This document shows, piece after piece, positions 10,893-22,999 of a stretch of 64,000 nt of DNA. Location of the stretch: contig CP136069.1 in the NCBI GenBank assembly GCA_032622095.1, positions 202,974,690 through 203,038,689 on the forward strand, given 5' to 3'. The stretch's first letter is position 1. The number at the start of each line of letters is the position of its first letter. The notes below the pieces were generated by a model. It saw nothing but the letters and a program-made list of their open reading frames with translations, made no database searches and was not told where the DNA came from. This stretch comes from Siphonodentalium dalli (taxonomy: Eukaryota; Mollusca; Scaphopoda; Gadilida; Siphonodentaliidae). A program made the position numbers and the translations under genes.

Positions 10893-12168
10893 ATATTAAT
10901 ATAGGTAAGGTACTTTATTAATATAGGTAAGGTACTTTATTAATATAGGTAAGGTACTTTATTAATATAGGTACGGTACTTTATTAATATAGGTAAGGTA
11001 CTTTATTAATATAGGTAAGGTACTTTATTATATTAATATAGGTAAGGTACTTTATTATATTAATATAGGTAAGGTACTTTATTAATATAGGTAAGGTACT
11101 TTATTAATATAGGTAAGGTACTTTATTATATTAATATAGGTAAGGTACTTTATTATATTAATATAGGTAAGGTACTTTATTAATATAGGTAAGGTACTTT
11201 ATTATATTAATATAGGTAAGGTACTTTATTAATATAGGTAAGGTACTTTATTAATATAGGTAAGGTACTTTATTAATATAGGTAAGGTACTTTATTAATA
11301 TAGGTAAGTTACTTTATTATATTAATATAGGTAAGGTACTTTATTATATTAATATAGGTAAGTTACTTTATTATATTAATATAGGTAAGGTACTTTATTA
11401 TATTAATATAGGTAAGGTACTTTATTAATATAGGTAAGGTACTTTATTAATATAGGTAAGGTACTTTATTATATTAATATAGGTAAGGTACTTTATTATA
11501 TTAATATAGGTAAGGTACTTTATTAATATAGGTAAGGTACTTTATTATATTAATATAGGTAAGGTACTTTATTAATATAGGTAAGGTACTTTATTAATAT
11601 AGGTAAGGTACTTTATTATATTAATATAGGTAAGGTACTTTATTAATATAGGTAAGGTACTTTATTAATATAGGTAAGGTACTTTATTATATTAATATAG
11701 GTAAGGTACTTTATTAATATAGGTAAGTTACTTTATTATATTAATATAGGTAAGTTACTTTATTATATTAATATAGGTAAGTTACTTTATTATATTAATA
11801 TAGGTAAGGTACTTTATTATATTAATATAGGTAAGGTACTTTATTAATATAGGTAAGGTACTTTATTAATATAGGTAAGGTACTTTATTATATTAATATA
11901 GGTAAGGTACTTTATTATATTAATATAGGTAAGGTACTTTATTAATATAGGTAAGGTACTTTATTATATTAATATAGGTAAGGTACTTTATTAATATAGG
12001 TAAGGTACTTTATTAATATAGGTAAGGTACTTTATTAATATAGGTAAGGTACTTTATTAATATAGGTAAGGTACTTTATTAATATAGGTAAGGTACTTTA
12101 TTAATATAGGTAAGGTACTTTATTAATATAGGTAAGGTACTTTATTAATATAGGTAAGGTACTTTATT
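10893..12168 (+). repeat. Expanded 22/27-bp minisatellite (~53 units)
   Basis: The unit is aatataggtaaggtactttatt, with a 27-bp variant that adds atatt. I count about 53 units in 1276 bp. Each contains ATAGGTAAG, a good match to the AG/GTAAG splice-donor consensus on the plus strand. Both flanks (tctatcccatt..., and ctctgaaacaaactgtatg) are conserved in unit B, where exactly one unit is present (53964-53988). The array therefore grew in unit A after the duplication, or collapsed in B. Confidence 0.95.
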
Positions 12169-13010
12169 CTCTGAAACAAACTGTATGCATAAACCTGCCT
12201 AAACACCAAATCTAACCCCATACAACATAATTTTGAGCGTGATATTGTTGTAAAATCCAGTGTTAAACCAGGTGACTTCCAGGTCCATGCGTATTGTGTA
12301 GGAAAGTGGTGAGTGATCGGGGGTCCAGAGCCAGTCAGTATGCTAGAAACTATGGTTTGATGTCTTGGAGGATGAGATATCACTACGTTGGTTACTGTTT
12401 GTGTAGTACGCATGTCGCTCACACTGGGCTAATCGTTCTACTGGGCTAAAGCCATATTATACCAATAGCATTCCATGACAATGACAACTGAGTCAGGCAA
12501 ATGCCTTTATTATTAATTTAAAACAAAATTATATCGCCACTTAAAAATATAAAAGAAAACGTTAGGAAACCTTATGAAACCTATCTGTTATACATGTATT
12601 AATTCGAATCATGCATCTTTCGCAGCCAAATATAACTTACTCAATAAAACCTTCACTCAAACTGGCTCATATTTGAATTTTCATCTGCCCGACAATCTTC
12701 CCGCGAATGCTGACCACGATATTGAGTTTTAGTGAAGTTAATTGTTCAATTAACCCTGAAACAGGTTTCACACGTTGTCATGAGCTCCATTCATATAAAG
12801 GTACATGGCCTGACTATATATAATATAATATAATTTGTTTTTAATCATTGAGTCTAACGACTGATAACAAATTATCTGCCATATTGCCACGATCATGCCG
12901 ACATAATATTGCTTTAGTCCCATATAACAATTAGCCCGTGTTCTTAACAGTTGTGGTACACTAACAAAATAATGCAAAAATATAGTCGCTTTTGTTTTGG
13001 GAGTTCTGTA
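12169..13010. other. Non-coding block shared with unit B
   Basis: It is colinear with 53989-54200 and 54796-55380; B has a LINE insertion between. No coding frame is conserved across the two copies. Confidence 0.5.
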
Positions 13011-15060
13011 TTCAGTTGTATAGGAACACTGTGTATGAACTGTTACATCGGAAGTTTCTGAATGAACCGAGGCTGCATAAGTGCCGTATTATAGAAACGT
13101 AAACTCTAGATCACAATTAACTCGGAATTAGCGAGTTAACGCGTAAATGTCAACATGTTATCACTGAAAATCAAGCCACGTAAACGCATTTCGTTTGTTT
13201 TCGGTGGCGTATAAAATATGAAACGCATTCTGAACACGAACACTGAGTGTAAAGTGTACACGTGTTATTCATCTGTAAAATAGCTGAGAAAATATCCCGA
13301 TAGCGGTTGATAATTTGGAACAGTAGTCTCGTAATCAAAACGTGTGCGTGTTACGGTTCTATTTCATGCCAATCATGGCTGTGACGGTTCTATACATACC
13401 ATTTATTCGAACGATTTCTGCACTTTGGGCCGAATATTGTCTTGTGTATCTGACATTTTAAACCAGATAATGACTGTAGCTTATGTCATTTACACAATAA
13501 TACCTAATAATAATAAGTGACATTAATTGGCCGAAACCAAATATTGCACGTCCCGAGCGGTATAATGTCATATTCATGCCTGCCTAAATAAATACCAATG
13601 GTAACATAAATCTACTCTCAGGAGATTATGAGATATAATTCATTTAATTAATACAGGGCCATGATTGAAAGATTCAGGTGTGACAATGTTTCGATGCCAG
13701 CACCAAAATATTTCTTCCTCGAAAGTCCCGCCTAAGGGACATTTACGCATGTTCGTCGCCCAGACATGAACATATCTTATGAAATCACGTTCAACTCAAT
13801 CATTGATATGTTATGGTGTGGCCGGGGGATATTCGTGGTGGGGAGGAACTGGGCTTGGGCAGGGAGGGTGCTTAATTGGTGTATGCCCCAAACTTCGGTA
13901 CAAAAATTTCAACAGTTACAAATTCATATACCTTACACTAGATAGGTTGGAAATTTCACATCAACAATATGTTGAAATTGTTCCCTTAGTTTGATTTCAC
14001 AACAATGACTGAGGAAAGTCCCTCCTTATGTACATACACACATTGTAATAATAGTGTTTTCGTTTAAAGTGTAATTGTCCGCCGCGCTCATTTAAAATAA
14101 TATTAACAATATTCAATTCCTATCTAATCATCGGGGCCGACTTCTCTCATGTCGACTTCGCGTCGGGTCGTCTTCGTATTTGGGTCTTCGTATGTGGTCG
14201 ACATCACAATGGCCCGTCTTCACTTGTAATCTTTTGACCAATAGTCAATTGATTTTGTAAACATTCCATTGGCTGATTGAGTTACTTTTAAAGGTTTAGT
14301 ATTGGTACCCGTATTTACATTCAGGAATATCCCTGAGGATGCGTGACTACTCATGCACAAGACCAGTTGCCCGGGGGCGATCTTGCGGGGCGACAGCAAT
14401 AGATTGTTCGGGGTGACGGGTATAGTAAGTCAAAGGCGGATGACCAAATAATTTTTGCTTTCACTTCATCCAATTTTTATTTTATTGAATTTTACAAAAG
14501 ATATAGCCTTTACTAGTATAAAACAGTTATTCCCTCTCACAGGCGAGTGGATACAATTAATTGCATGATTGGTTGTAATCAGGTATCTCTTAACAGGAAT
14601 CTGAGTGGCATGGTTTCACTGTCTAGAGGCTTAGAAGTTAGAACAAACACTGAGTGATTGCCGGTCAGATTATCCCGAACAGCAGAACAAGTGCGATAAA
14701 GAAATAACGAATTCTAGCACCTAACCTATATAATCAGCAACCAGCAAACGGATGCCCAACATATAAACTTCATAAATTGCGTAGTCAGAACAATGTATGG
14801 GTGTTAACGAACTTCTAACGTCTTATTCTTTTACTTTTTGCTGATTAAAATACAAGACAGGTAACTATATATATATCATAACGCTATGAAATTACACTAT
14901 AGTTAACCGGCTATTGTTTCATGGCAATGTTGGGCCTGCAAAACGCGTTATTTTTCAAACTAGCTGGCGACATGGTAAATTTTGATAGACGTAACACAGG
15001 TTATTGAATAAGCATATAGGAAGGCAGTGTAATTTATAGAAATTGATGACAAGGGCTGTT
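13011..15060. other. Unit A-specific non-coding block
   Basis: Unit B has only about 260 unrelated bases here (55381-55640). 13850-14010 contains a degraded piece of the ttggaaatttcc repeat family. No gene is supported. Confidence 0.45.
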
Positions 15061-15424
15061 CATGGATGGGTTCAGTGGAGCGCGTTTCAATTAAGCCCAT
15101 GTGGTGTTGAGGTAATAAAAGCAGACGACACATAATACAAGTATTAATTTGCTCTACTGTGTTAACCCTCTAAATACTGAATGGATTCTCCTACCAAGTT
15201 ATAAAAGTATACATTCAAATGGTATATTACTCATTTGGAGGGGTGTTCATGTAATAAAAGCAGACTATAAACAGAAAACAGATAATGCAATAGCAGAATG
15301 ATTCATATTAATTGGTGGCAAATGTTCAGATAATAAGTTCAACAAACGCTTGTTGAACGTATTATTGGAACATTTTCTAAAGGATAACTATTCGTCAGCG
15401 CGTATTTAGTATACATGTAAATGG
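15061..15424. other. Shared block upstream of the gene
   Basis: It matches 55642-55986 closely, including tcaattaagcccatgtggtg and catgtaataaaagcagac. No coding sequence is visible. The Harbinger-like element of unit B is inserted at its right end. Confidence 0.55.
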
Positions 15425-15895
15425 TTAAATATGCATTATCCGAATTAACGCTCCTAAATTACTATTTAATTCTTTGGTTTCGGGGGTAAAACATATTGGA
15501 TTCGAATCGAGGAATCCACCATCCAAGCTCAGAGTGATCAGATATCGATTTTTGAAGTTTGTTATTTCTCGATATGTGCAATGTTTTGTGGCCGAAAAAA
15601 CGTCGTCAAACGGACGGTCTCGGACACACCTTCGGATGAAGATGGATAACTCTAAAATCAAGTGGTAATACGGTCAAATTTCGTGAAACTCAAGTTATAA
15701 ATATTTCGTTGAACAAAATGTTGATAAATAACACGTTTTGGGAAATTTGATACCATAGTTGACAGTGGTTAGCACTGTTTTGTCGCAATTAATCGATTCT
15801 GATAACTAAAGCGTATTTGTTGTTGTGTTTGTTGTTTTTGTTGTTGTTGTTGATACCGTCTGATCGGATTAAGTATCTTTAAATATCATATTACA
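15425..15895 (+). repeat. Interspersed repeat forming the gene's upstream region
   Basis: The same ~470-bp sequence lies upstream of gene copy B (60325-60790). Partial or inverted copies occur at 27843-28210 (minus), 39013-39260 (minus) and 56620-56830 (plus). Shared motifs are gttgaacaaaatgttgataa, gacagtggttagca and gattgagtacctttaaat. The gene's promoter, or a 5' UTR intron, therefore lies inside a repeat present at least five times in this window. Confidence 0.75.
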
Positions 15896-15910
15896 GGTTA
15901 GATAATCAGA
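15883..15910 (+). promoter_or_regulatory. Possible 3' splice acceptor just before the start codon
   Basis: atatcatattacag (ends 15897) followed by gttagataatcaga and ATG at 15911. The same arrangement precedes copy B's ATG. The cag fits an acceptor, so the start codon may sit in a second exon with the true promoter further upstream. No convincing TATA box was assigned. Confidence 0.35.
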
Positions 15911-15995
15911 ATGAGTAACCTCGGGGTTGGTGTGGTATCCGTGCTGGTTGCGGTCTGCATTTTGGAGTTTGTTCCACAAGCGGCTTCTACTGGCT
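15911..15995 (+). CDS. Secreted tandem 8-cysteine protein, copy A, exon 1 (signal peptide)
   Basis: The exon codes for residues 1-28 plus the first base of codon 29. It starts MSNLGVG and continues with a hydrophobic core of about residues 8-18 (VVSVLVAVCIL), then a PQAAS-type signal peptidase region. The mature protein probably starts around residue 27-29. The donor is GCT/GTAAGC at 15996, in phase 1. Joining 15911-15995, 24803-24973 and 25346-25524 gives 435 bases, an uninterrupted 144-residue protein. The mature part holds two 8-Cys modules (exons 2 and 3). It is probably secreted and disulphide-rich. I cannot name the family; defence peptide, matrix protein or toxin-like roles are all open. 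Copy B's exon 1 (60807) supports the start and the donor. Confidence 0.78.
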
Positions 15996-16012
15996 GTAAG
16001 CATATTATGTAC

Positions 16013-18276
16013 ATGTATACAGAGACGCGGCGACAGGGGGGGTTGGGTGTCTCACACCCCCCCCCCCAACTTTTGTCAAAATTTCAACAGTTGGAAATTT
16101 CATGCCTGCCAAAACATTAGTTGGAAATTTCACACCAACAATAAGTTTAAAATGTTCTTGTAGTTTGATTTTCAAACAATTTATTGGGGGGGGGGGGGGA
16201 TTAATTGTTTTTGAACCAATATTTGCATATTTTCCTATTTTTTGTCAAATTTTGGATTGAAGTGGTCATCAGTTGGAAACTTTCCAACCTTAGGGGGGAG
16301 TGACAGGTTGGAAATTTCCAACACTTGGAAAGCTTGTGTCCTGAACCCTCCCCCGTGGCCAGTCAAAACTGCTAGTTAATTTAAGAAAACAATATTGTCA
16401 TACATTTGGTCAACATTGTCATTGGAATTATCATCAGTTGGAAATTTTCCAACCTAAGTGGTGGTGTCAGGTTTGAAATTTCCCAACTCTATGAATGCTT
16501 GAGGCTAATCTAGATGCTAGGATTTTGCGATTTTCTTGTTCAGATTTCAAAATTTTCCCACACCGAGCCGAACCATGGTCATGGACGTGGCTAGAGGGTC
16601 TTCATTGGGGGTGTCCACCTTGAGAAATTCCAATTGCACCCCCCTTGAATCTGAACAAACACCAGGTTTTGCATACTTCCATTTCCACCCCCCCCCCCCC
16701 CATTTGAACCTAAGTTCTAATAGGCTATTCATAAACCATGGTTTTATTATATGCCTGGTATGAGAACATTCAGATATTTGAACCTGAAAATTGTATAAAT
16801 CCCACCCAGCCCCAGTTGTCTAACTCCAGACAAATGCACACGACTACAGGCCAGAGACCAGGACACACCGGGCCGACCATGGTTTGGCCTGGTGTGGGAA
16901 AAATTTGAAATCTGAACAAGAAAATCGCGAAATCCTAGCATCTAGACTAGTTTCAAGCCTTCCTCGGGTTGGAAATTTCAAACCTGACCCCCACTTAGGT
17001 TGGACATTTTCCAACTGCTGACAATTTGACCAAATGTAGGACAATATTGTTTTCTTAAACTAATTAGCAGTGTTTTATTTAAATTGCCGTGCGTGGGGGA
17101 GAGAACAGGACACACTGCGCCGACAATGGTTCTGCCCAGTGTGAGAAAATTTTGAAATCTGAACAACAAGAAGATCACGAAACCCTAGCATCTTGACTAG
17201 CTTTAAGCCTTCCTAGAGTTAGAAATTTCAATCCGGACAGCCCCATTTAGGTTGGAAAATTTCCAACTAATGACAATTCCAATGGAAAATTTTACCAAAC
17301 GTAGGACAATATTGTTTTAGTAAATTAACTAGCAGTTTTTTACTGGCCACGAGGGAAGGACCAGGACACAGGCTTTCCAAGTGTTGGAAATTTCCGACCT
17401 TACAGTCTGACACCCCCCTAAGGTTGGAAAATTTCCAACTGATGGCCATTTCAGTCCAAAATTTTGACCAAAAGAAGGAAAATATGCAAATATTGGTCGA
17501 AAACAATAAATTTCCCTAAATAAATTGTTTGAAAATCAAACTACAAGAACATTTTCAACATGTTGTTGATGTGAAATTTCCAACTAATGTTGTGTCAGGG
17601 ATGGAATTTCCAACTGTTGAAAATTTTGACCAATGTTGGGGGAGTGAGACACCCCCCCTCCCAACCCCCCTATCGCCACGTCTCTGACCATGGTCGGCCC
17701 GGTGTGTCATTGTCCCTCCACCGTGGCCGATACAAAACTTCTAATTAGTTTAAGAAAACAATATTTTACTACATTTCGTCAAATTTGTGGATTGAAATGG
17801 TCATCAGTTGGAGAATTGTCCAACCTGAGGGGGGAGTTTGAGGTGTGAAATATCCAACACTAGGAAAGCTTCGATTGCATGAGGCCAGTCTAGATGCTAG
17901 GATTTACGATTTCCTTGTATAGTTTTCAACATTTTCTCTCACCGGGCCGAACAACCATGGTCAGCCCGGTGTGTCCTGGTCTCTTGCCGTAGCGGTGTGA
18001 ATTTGTCTGGAGTTAGACCACTATATAGATGTTAGGATTTATGCAATTTTTCAGGTTAAAATATCTGAATGTTCACCACATACTTGGAGTATAGAACCAT
18101 GGTTTATGAATATATATATGATATTAGGCCTGAGCACTGAGGTGCAAGGGGGGGGTGCAAATGGAATTATGCAAAAACTTTTGTTTGGTCTGATTCTGAT
18201 TCGGGGGGGGGGGTGCAGTAGGAATTTCCCAAAGTGGGCACCCCCAACGGGGACCCTCTAGCCACGTCCCTGAGTA
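16013..18276. mobile_element. CAGGGACGTGGC-ended repeat(s) rich in GTTGGAAATTTCCAAC palindromes, in intron 1
   Basis: The left end is cagagacgcggcgacagggg and the right end is the complement of cagggacgtggctagagggt. The interior repeats ttggaaatttcc-type palindromes and caccgggccgaccatgg-type blocks, partly in opposite orientations, so two or more copies may be nested. TIRs starting CAGGG resemble hAT ends, but I see no 8-bp target duplication. It inserted inside a short gtaag..ttatgtacatgta repeat: the left flank has gtaagcatattatgtacatg and the right flank gtaagtagtatcttatgtac. No transposase is visible. Confidence 0.6.
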
Positions 18277-19139
18277 AGTAGTATCTTATGTACATGTAAT
18301 ATGATAATATGCAAGGCATATATAGAACGACCCCGGCATAATAGAAGACGGACAATGCGAAGGATCGTGCTGCCTCGTGCAAATAGTCGTGAAACTATAT
18401 GTCATTGGACGATAATAATATATGCCTTAATATAGCCTATAATTTAGATATCGGCCTTTGATAATAAAAGCCTCTATATGAGGTGAATGTTATAGGCTAC
18501 AATGTACGTCGCTGCGATTAAGCGAAGACGACATGACACGTTCAGTCATGTCTGGATTCTGGCCCCCAGAGACAAATGACGTTTTGATGTCATGACGCCG
18601 TAACTGCTTTTATTTAGCTAACAAATGAAACTGATGTAATATGAACCTTTGCAGAACATTCATAATAACTTACTCTTTATAAACAAATAAATACTTCAGT
18701 TGTCCATTGCCACATATCGAAAGTTGTGAAGTAGTAAATTCGTTTCATTGCTGATTCCGCGATTTTATGAAACCACTGCCGGAAGTCACGTGATTTTTTC
18801 ACGAAAAAGTTGTGTCGCTAACAAGAAATTCAATTAATTTAGGAAAAACACCCACTGTCCCGAGTGGTAATGATAAGCTATTGGAGGGTCTACTAGTTCT
18901 CATGCAAAATAGCAAAATAACATTGAATGTCTCAATGACATCAACATCTTGAAGATGGGAATAACCCACCATATATGGTAGATATTCAACCAGGCTCTGC
19001 TTAAGTTTGTTAATTGATGACTGATGTACATATCCAATACACACAAATAGTAATAACAATTAACGTTATGATTTTGAAACTAACCAGGATAGAATATTGA
19101 CAGTAAGGTGGTATTAACTACTACGAGTACTATTAGTAA
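18277..19139. other. Intron 1 of copy A, no feature seen
   Basis: AT-rich sequence without a supported gene. One copy of the tttatatgaggtgaatg type of low-complexity sequence, and nothing else recognisable. Confidence 0.4.
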
Positions 19140-21540
19140 CAATATGGGAATCTCTATTGTGTTTAAGCGCAATATGGAAGTATTTAACTGTGTTTAAGTG
19201 CAATGATGGAATTTTCATATTGCGATTAGATAATAAAACTCAATAAGGTATCTCTTAATAAGGAATATCTGTATCTATATTTGCGAATGTCTGTCTGTCT
19301 GTCTGTCTGTCTGTGTTCTATATAAATTCACAGGGGACCATTTAGATGGCACCAAAAGGATCCACTAGGGGTAACTTTTTACGAGAAAGATAATGGTGAG
19401 GGTTAGGATTTTCTAAAGTGACGCCGTTGTTGTCAGGGGCAGAAAAGGGGGAGGGGCAGAAAAAAAATTGTCGCTGATTGCCACGAAACTTATATATAAT
19501 CATCCCCATGATATAAGGAATCTGATGGTGTGTTTAAATATGTCAAGAGTGGCGCATTTCGAGTCAGGAGTGTACGGAAGGGAAGAGGGGCACCAAAATT
19601 GATAAACTAAGTTTAGCGCCGAGGGACCATCTAGATGGCACCAAACGGTCTACTAGGGGTAACTTTTTACGAGAAAGATAATGGCGTGGGTTAGAATCTT
19701 CTAAAGTGACGCCGTTGTCAGGGGCAGAAAAAGGGGGAGGGGTAACAAAAATGTTTGCCGCCGATTGCCACGAAACTTTTATATAATCAATTCCATGATA
19801 TGAGGAATCTAATGGTGTTGTTTAAGTATGTCAAACGTGGCGTCATTCGCGTCAGGGATGCACGGAAGGGGAGAGGGGCACCACAATTGATAAAATTAAT
19901 TTTAGCACCGATTTCCACCAAATTGATATATATTCTTATCCATGATGCAAGGAATCTAATTGTATGATTCAAAGATTCCAAATTGCTGTCGTGTAGATGA
20001 AAGATTGTGGGAGGGGCACTCAATTTGATAAGAATGGGTTTAGTCGCCGATTGCCACCACAATTATACAATATCATCCCCATGGTATGAGGAGTCTAATG
20101 GTGTGGCTTAAATCTGTCAAAAGTGACGTCATTCGAGTCAGTGTTGAACTGAAAGGCAGAGGGGCACCAAACTTGATACGCAATAATTTTAGCGCCAATT
20201 TCCACCAACGTGATATGCAATTTTACTCATAATACGAGGAGTCTGATCGTGTGATTTAAAAACGCCATGTTGATGCTGCTTGGGTGAGAGATTGGGGTTA
20301 GCGGGCACTAAAATTGATCAAAATTGGTTTACCAAACTTATCAATAATCATCTCCATGATATCAGTAGTCTAATTGTGTGGTTTAAGGTTGTCACAAGTG
20401 GGGACCATTCGAGTCAGGAGTGCACTGCAAGGGAGAGGGGCACCAATATTGATAAAAATATTTTAGCGCCGATTTCCACCAAATTAATACACATTCTTCT
20501 TCGTGCTACAAGGAATCTAATTGTGTGATTTAAAGACGCCAAATTGGTGTCGTTTGGATGTGAGATTGGGGAGGGGTAGGCACTAAATTTGATCAGAATT
20601 GGTTTAGTCACTGATTGCTACCAAACTTATACAAAATCATCCACATGGTATGAGGAGTCTAATGGTTGGCTTAAAAATGTTAAAGTGGCGTCATTCGAGT
20701 CAAGGCTGCACCGAAAAGGAGAGGGGCACCATAATTGATACACAATAATTTTAGCGCCAATTTCCACCAAATTGATACACATTCTTATCCATGATACGAG
20801 GAATCAAATCATGTGATTTAAAGACGCTATATTGGTGTGGTTTGTCTGAGAGATGGTGTGGAGTGGGCACTAAATTTGATAAACAAAATTGTTTAGTCGC
20901 CGATTAGCACCAAACTTAATTATAAATATTTATCTTCATGATATCAGGAGTCTAATTGTGTGGTTTTAAAAATGTCAAAAGTGGTGCCATTCGAGACAGG
21001 GGTCCACAGAGGGTGAGACACAAAAATGGATAAACAATATGTTTTGCGCCGAATTCCACCAGACTGATACATATTCTTCTCCATGATACGAGAAATCTAA
21101 TCGTGTGGTTTAAATATGCCAAACTGGTGCCATTTGGGTGAGATATATGGGGGGCCCTAAATTTGATACGAATTTGTATACTCGCTAATGTTCAATAATT
21201 TTATATATATTCATCTCCATAACGAGTCTAAATTTGTGGTTTAATGATGTCAAATGTGGCGCCGCTTGAGTTCTACATACCACAACTGATAGAAATATGT
21301 TCAGTTCCAATTAACATCAAATTCATACACATTCTTCTCAATGATACGAGGAATCAAATCGTGCGTGTTTAAAACGTCACATTTGATGCCTAGATATATT
21401 TGCAAATACATGTATAAGTCGGTCTGTATGTGTTTATATATAACTTCACGGGGTACAATCGAGTTGGCACCAAGGCGTTCTAACAGTGGTAACTTTTTAC
21501 GAGGAAAATAATGGTGCATGTTAAAATATTAGAATAGCTC
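19140..21540 (+). repeat. Degenerate ~150-310-bp repeats after a (TGTC)n tract, in intron 1
   Basis: After a TGTC microsatellite (19289-19315) the sequence repeats gatttccaccaaattgatac..atgatacgaggaatctaat about ten times, with alternating gccgattgccacgaaactt and ggcaccaaaatt motifs. The body plan (microsatellite, then degenerate long repeats) resembles the Helitron-like elements at 1116 and 6543. I could not fix its ends. Confidence 0.6.
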
Positions 21541-22430
21541 ATGTTAATATTATAGCACAATTGAGTCTGCCCCATTCAATATAGTTTCCACAAAAAAGTT
21601 ACAAGAGATATGGAAATGTATAGAATGCCTGTTCAACAATAGTGGTCACAGTGTGCCGTCAAATATAATTTCTTCTGAGATAAAAGAAAACGGAGTCTGT
21701 GGCACATGCCTTTTCATCTGACAAGGTTATATCTGCCCAATATACAGAGGATATCTTTCATGTTTTAGCACAGACTCATCGCCTGAGATAAACAACTCAA
21801 AATAATCTCGCTCTGTGTCGCGCACATGTAGCTGATATGCTTGCATAGCAACATTTCTTTTAAGCTGATAACAATTAGCCAGTATATAGCACAATGAACA
21901 GAGGAGCACCTGGACATTTCTTTAAAACATCTGTATCTTCATGGAGATATGATAACCAGGTGTCCTCAAAATCTTTGTCAAACCCATTAGATTGATTGAT
22001 ACATCTCTATGTAAAACCCAATTATGATGTTCATGTTATAACGTCTGAAGTATCCGCAGTTGTAAATAAATAGATAGATCTGTGTTGATGGGACGGATTA
22101 ATCGCAATAAACAAAATGACAATCACTCAGATCCGACAAGGTGAGCTACTACTTATATTCCGTGTGTAAGGTTTGTGTTTTGTGATGCTATTTGGATATA
22201 TAATTTATGAGAATATGTGTAATGCTTTGAACAAGAGTATCCTCTATTCCCACCATATATCCACAATATATGCAGAGGGGTTTTCACATCACTTTAACCT
22301 GGGCAACCCTGCTAGTATTATGTATAGTACATAAACTCCCTATAATTCAGGTGGTGTAGTCCATCTCCATGGTACAATGGGTGAAACAAATATAGGATTA
22401 TTCTATACTATTTGCACAAGGGCGATCTAA
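21541..22430. other. Intron 1 non-coding block with an aagtgatgtgaaa MITE end
   Basis: 22190-22300 carries ctttgaacaagagtat and ttttcacatcacttt, the end motif also seen at 26810-26830 and 50400-50435. Otherwise nothing is supported. Confidence 0.4.
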
Positions 22431-22700
22431 CGAGAGAGATATTAATTGCGCTTAAGTGCAATATGGATGTAATTTCGCTTATGCGTAGTAAGGAATGTAT
22501 TATTACACTTAAGCGCAATAAGAATATTCCTTATTGCACAGGAATATCATATTGTGCTTAAGCGCAATAAGGTATCTCTAACTTCGCTTAAGCGCAATAA
22601 CTTAAGGAATATTCTTATTGGGCTTGAGCGCAATTAGTTATTCGGTTAGTTAAATAATAAGTTATTCGATATATTAGAGATTCCTTATGTTATTGCAGTT
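22431..22700. repeat. Palindromic cgcttaagcgcaataag repeats
   Basis: About eight copies of tgcgcttaagcgca-like palindromes in both orientations, interleaved with aaggaatattcctta-like palindromes. Related single motifs lie at 19150-19265, so the two clusters may mark the two ends of one 3.5-kb composite element. Confidence 0.65.
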
Positions 22701-22999
22701 AATCGAAATTCTCTATTAAATTGTCAATTTGGTTTCCCATAGAGATCACCAACGATGTCTATGCGCAAGGGACCCACGCCAATCTTCTCTGTTTGGATTC
22801 CAATTGTTGGCTTATTAAATATGCACATATGCTTAAGATACAGTCGCGCGCGATGCGCGCTCCCGTAGGTCGGGTTTTGGATCCCAGTTCATGAAAATAT
22901 CATTGAAATAATCGGCCCCCCCCCCCCCCCAATAAACATCCATATATTCAATATACATGTTTTTGGAGCAGAATTAGGTAGTCCATATAGGACGCCATC
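22701..22999. other. Intron 1 sequence up to the gypsy remnant
   Basis: Contains a C tract at 22917-22930 and a gcgcgcgatgcgcgc palindrome near 22845. Nothing coding is seen. Confidence 0.4.

Noticed and set aside
13779-13994. 71-codon frame starting MKSRSTQSL
   Set aside because: Its second half is a decayed piece of the ttggaaatttcc repeat family.
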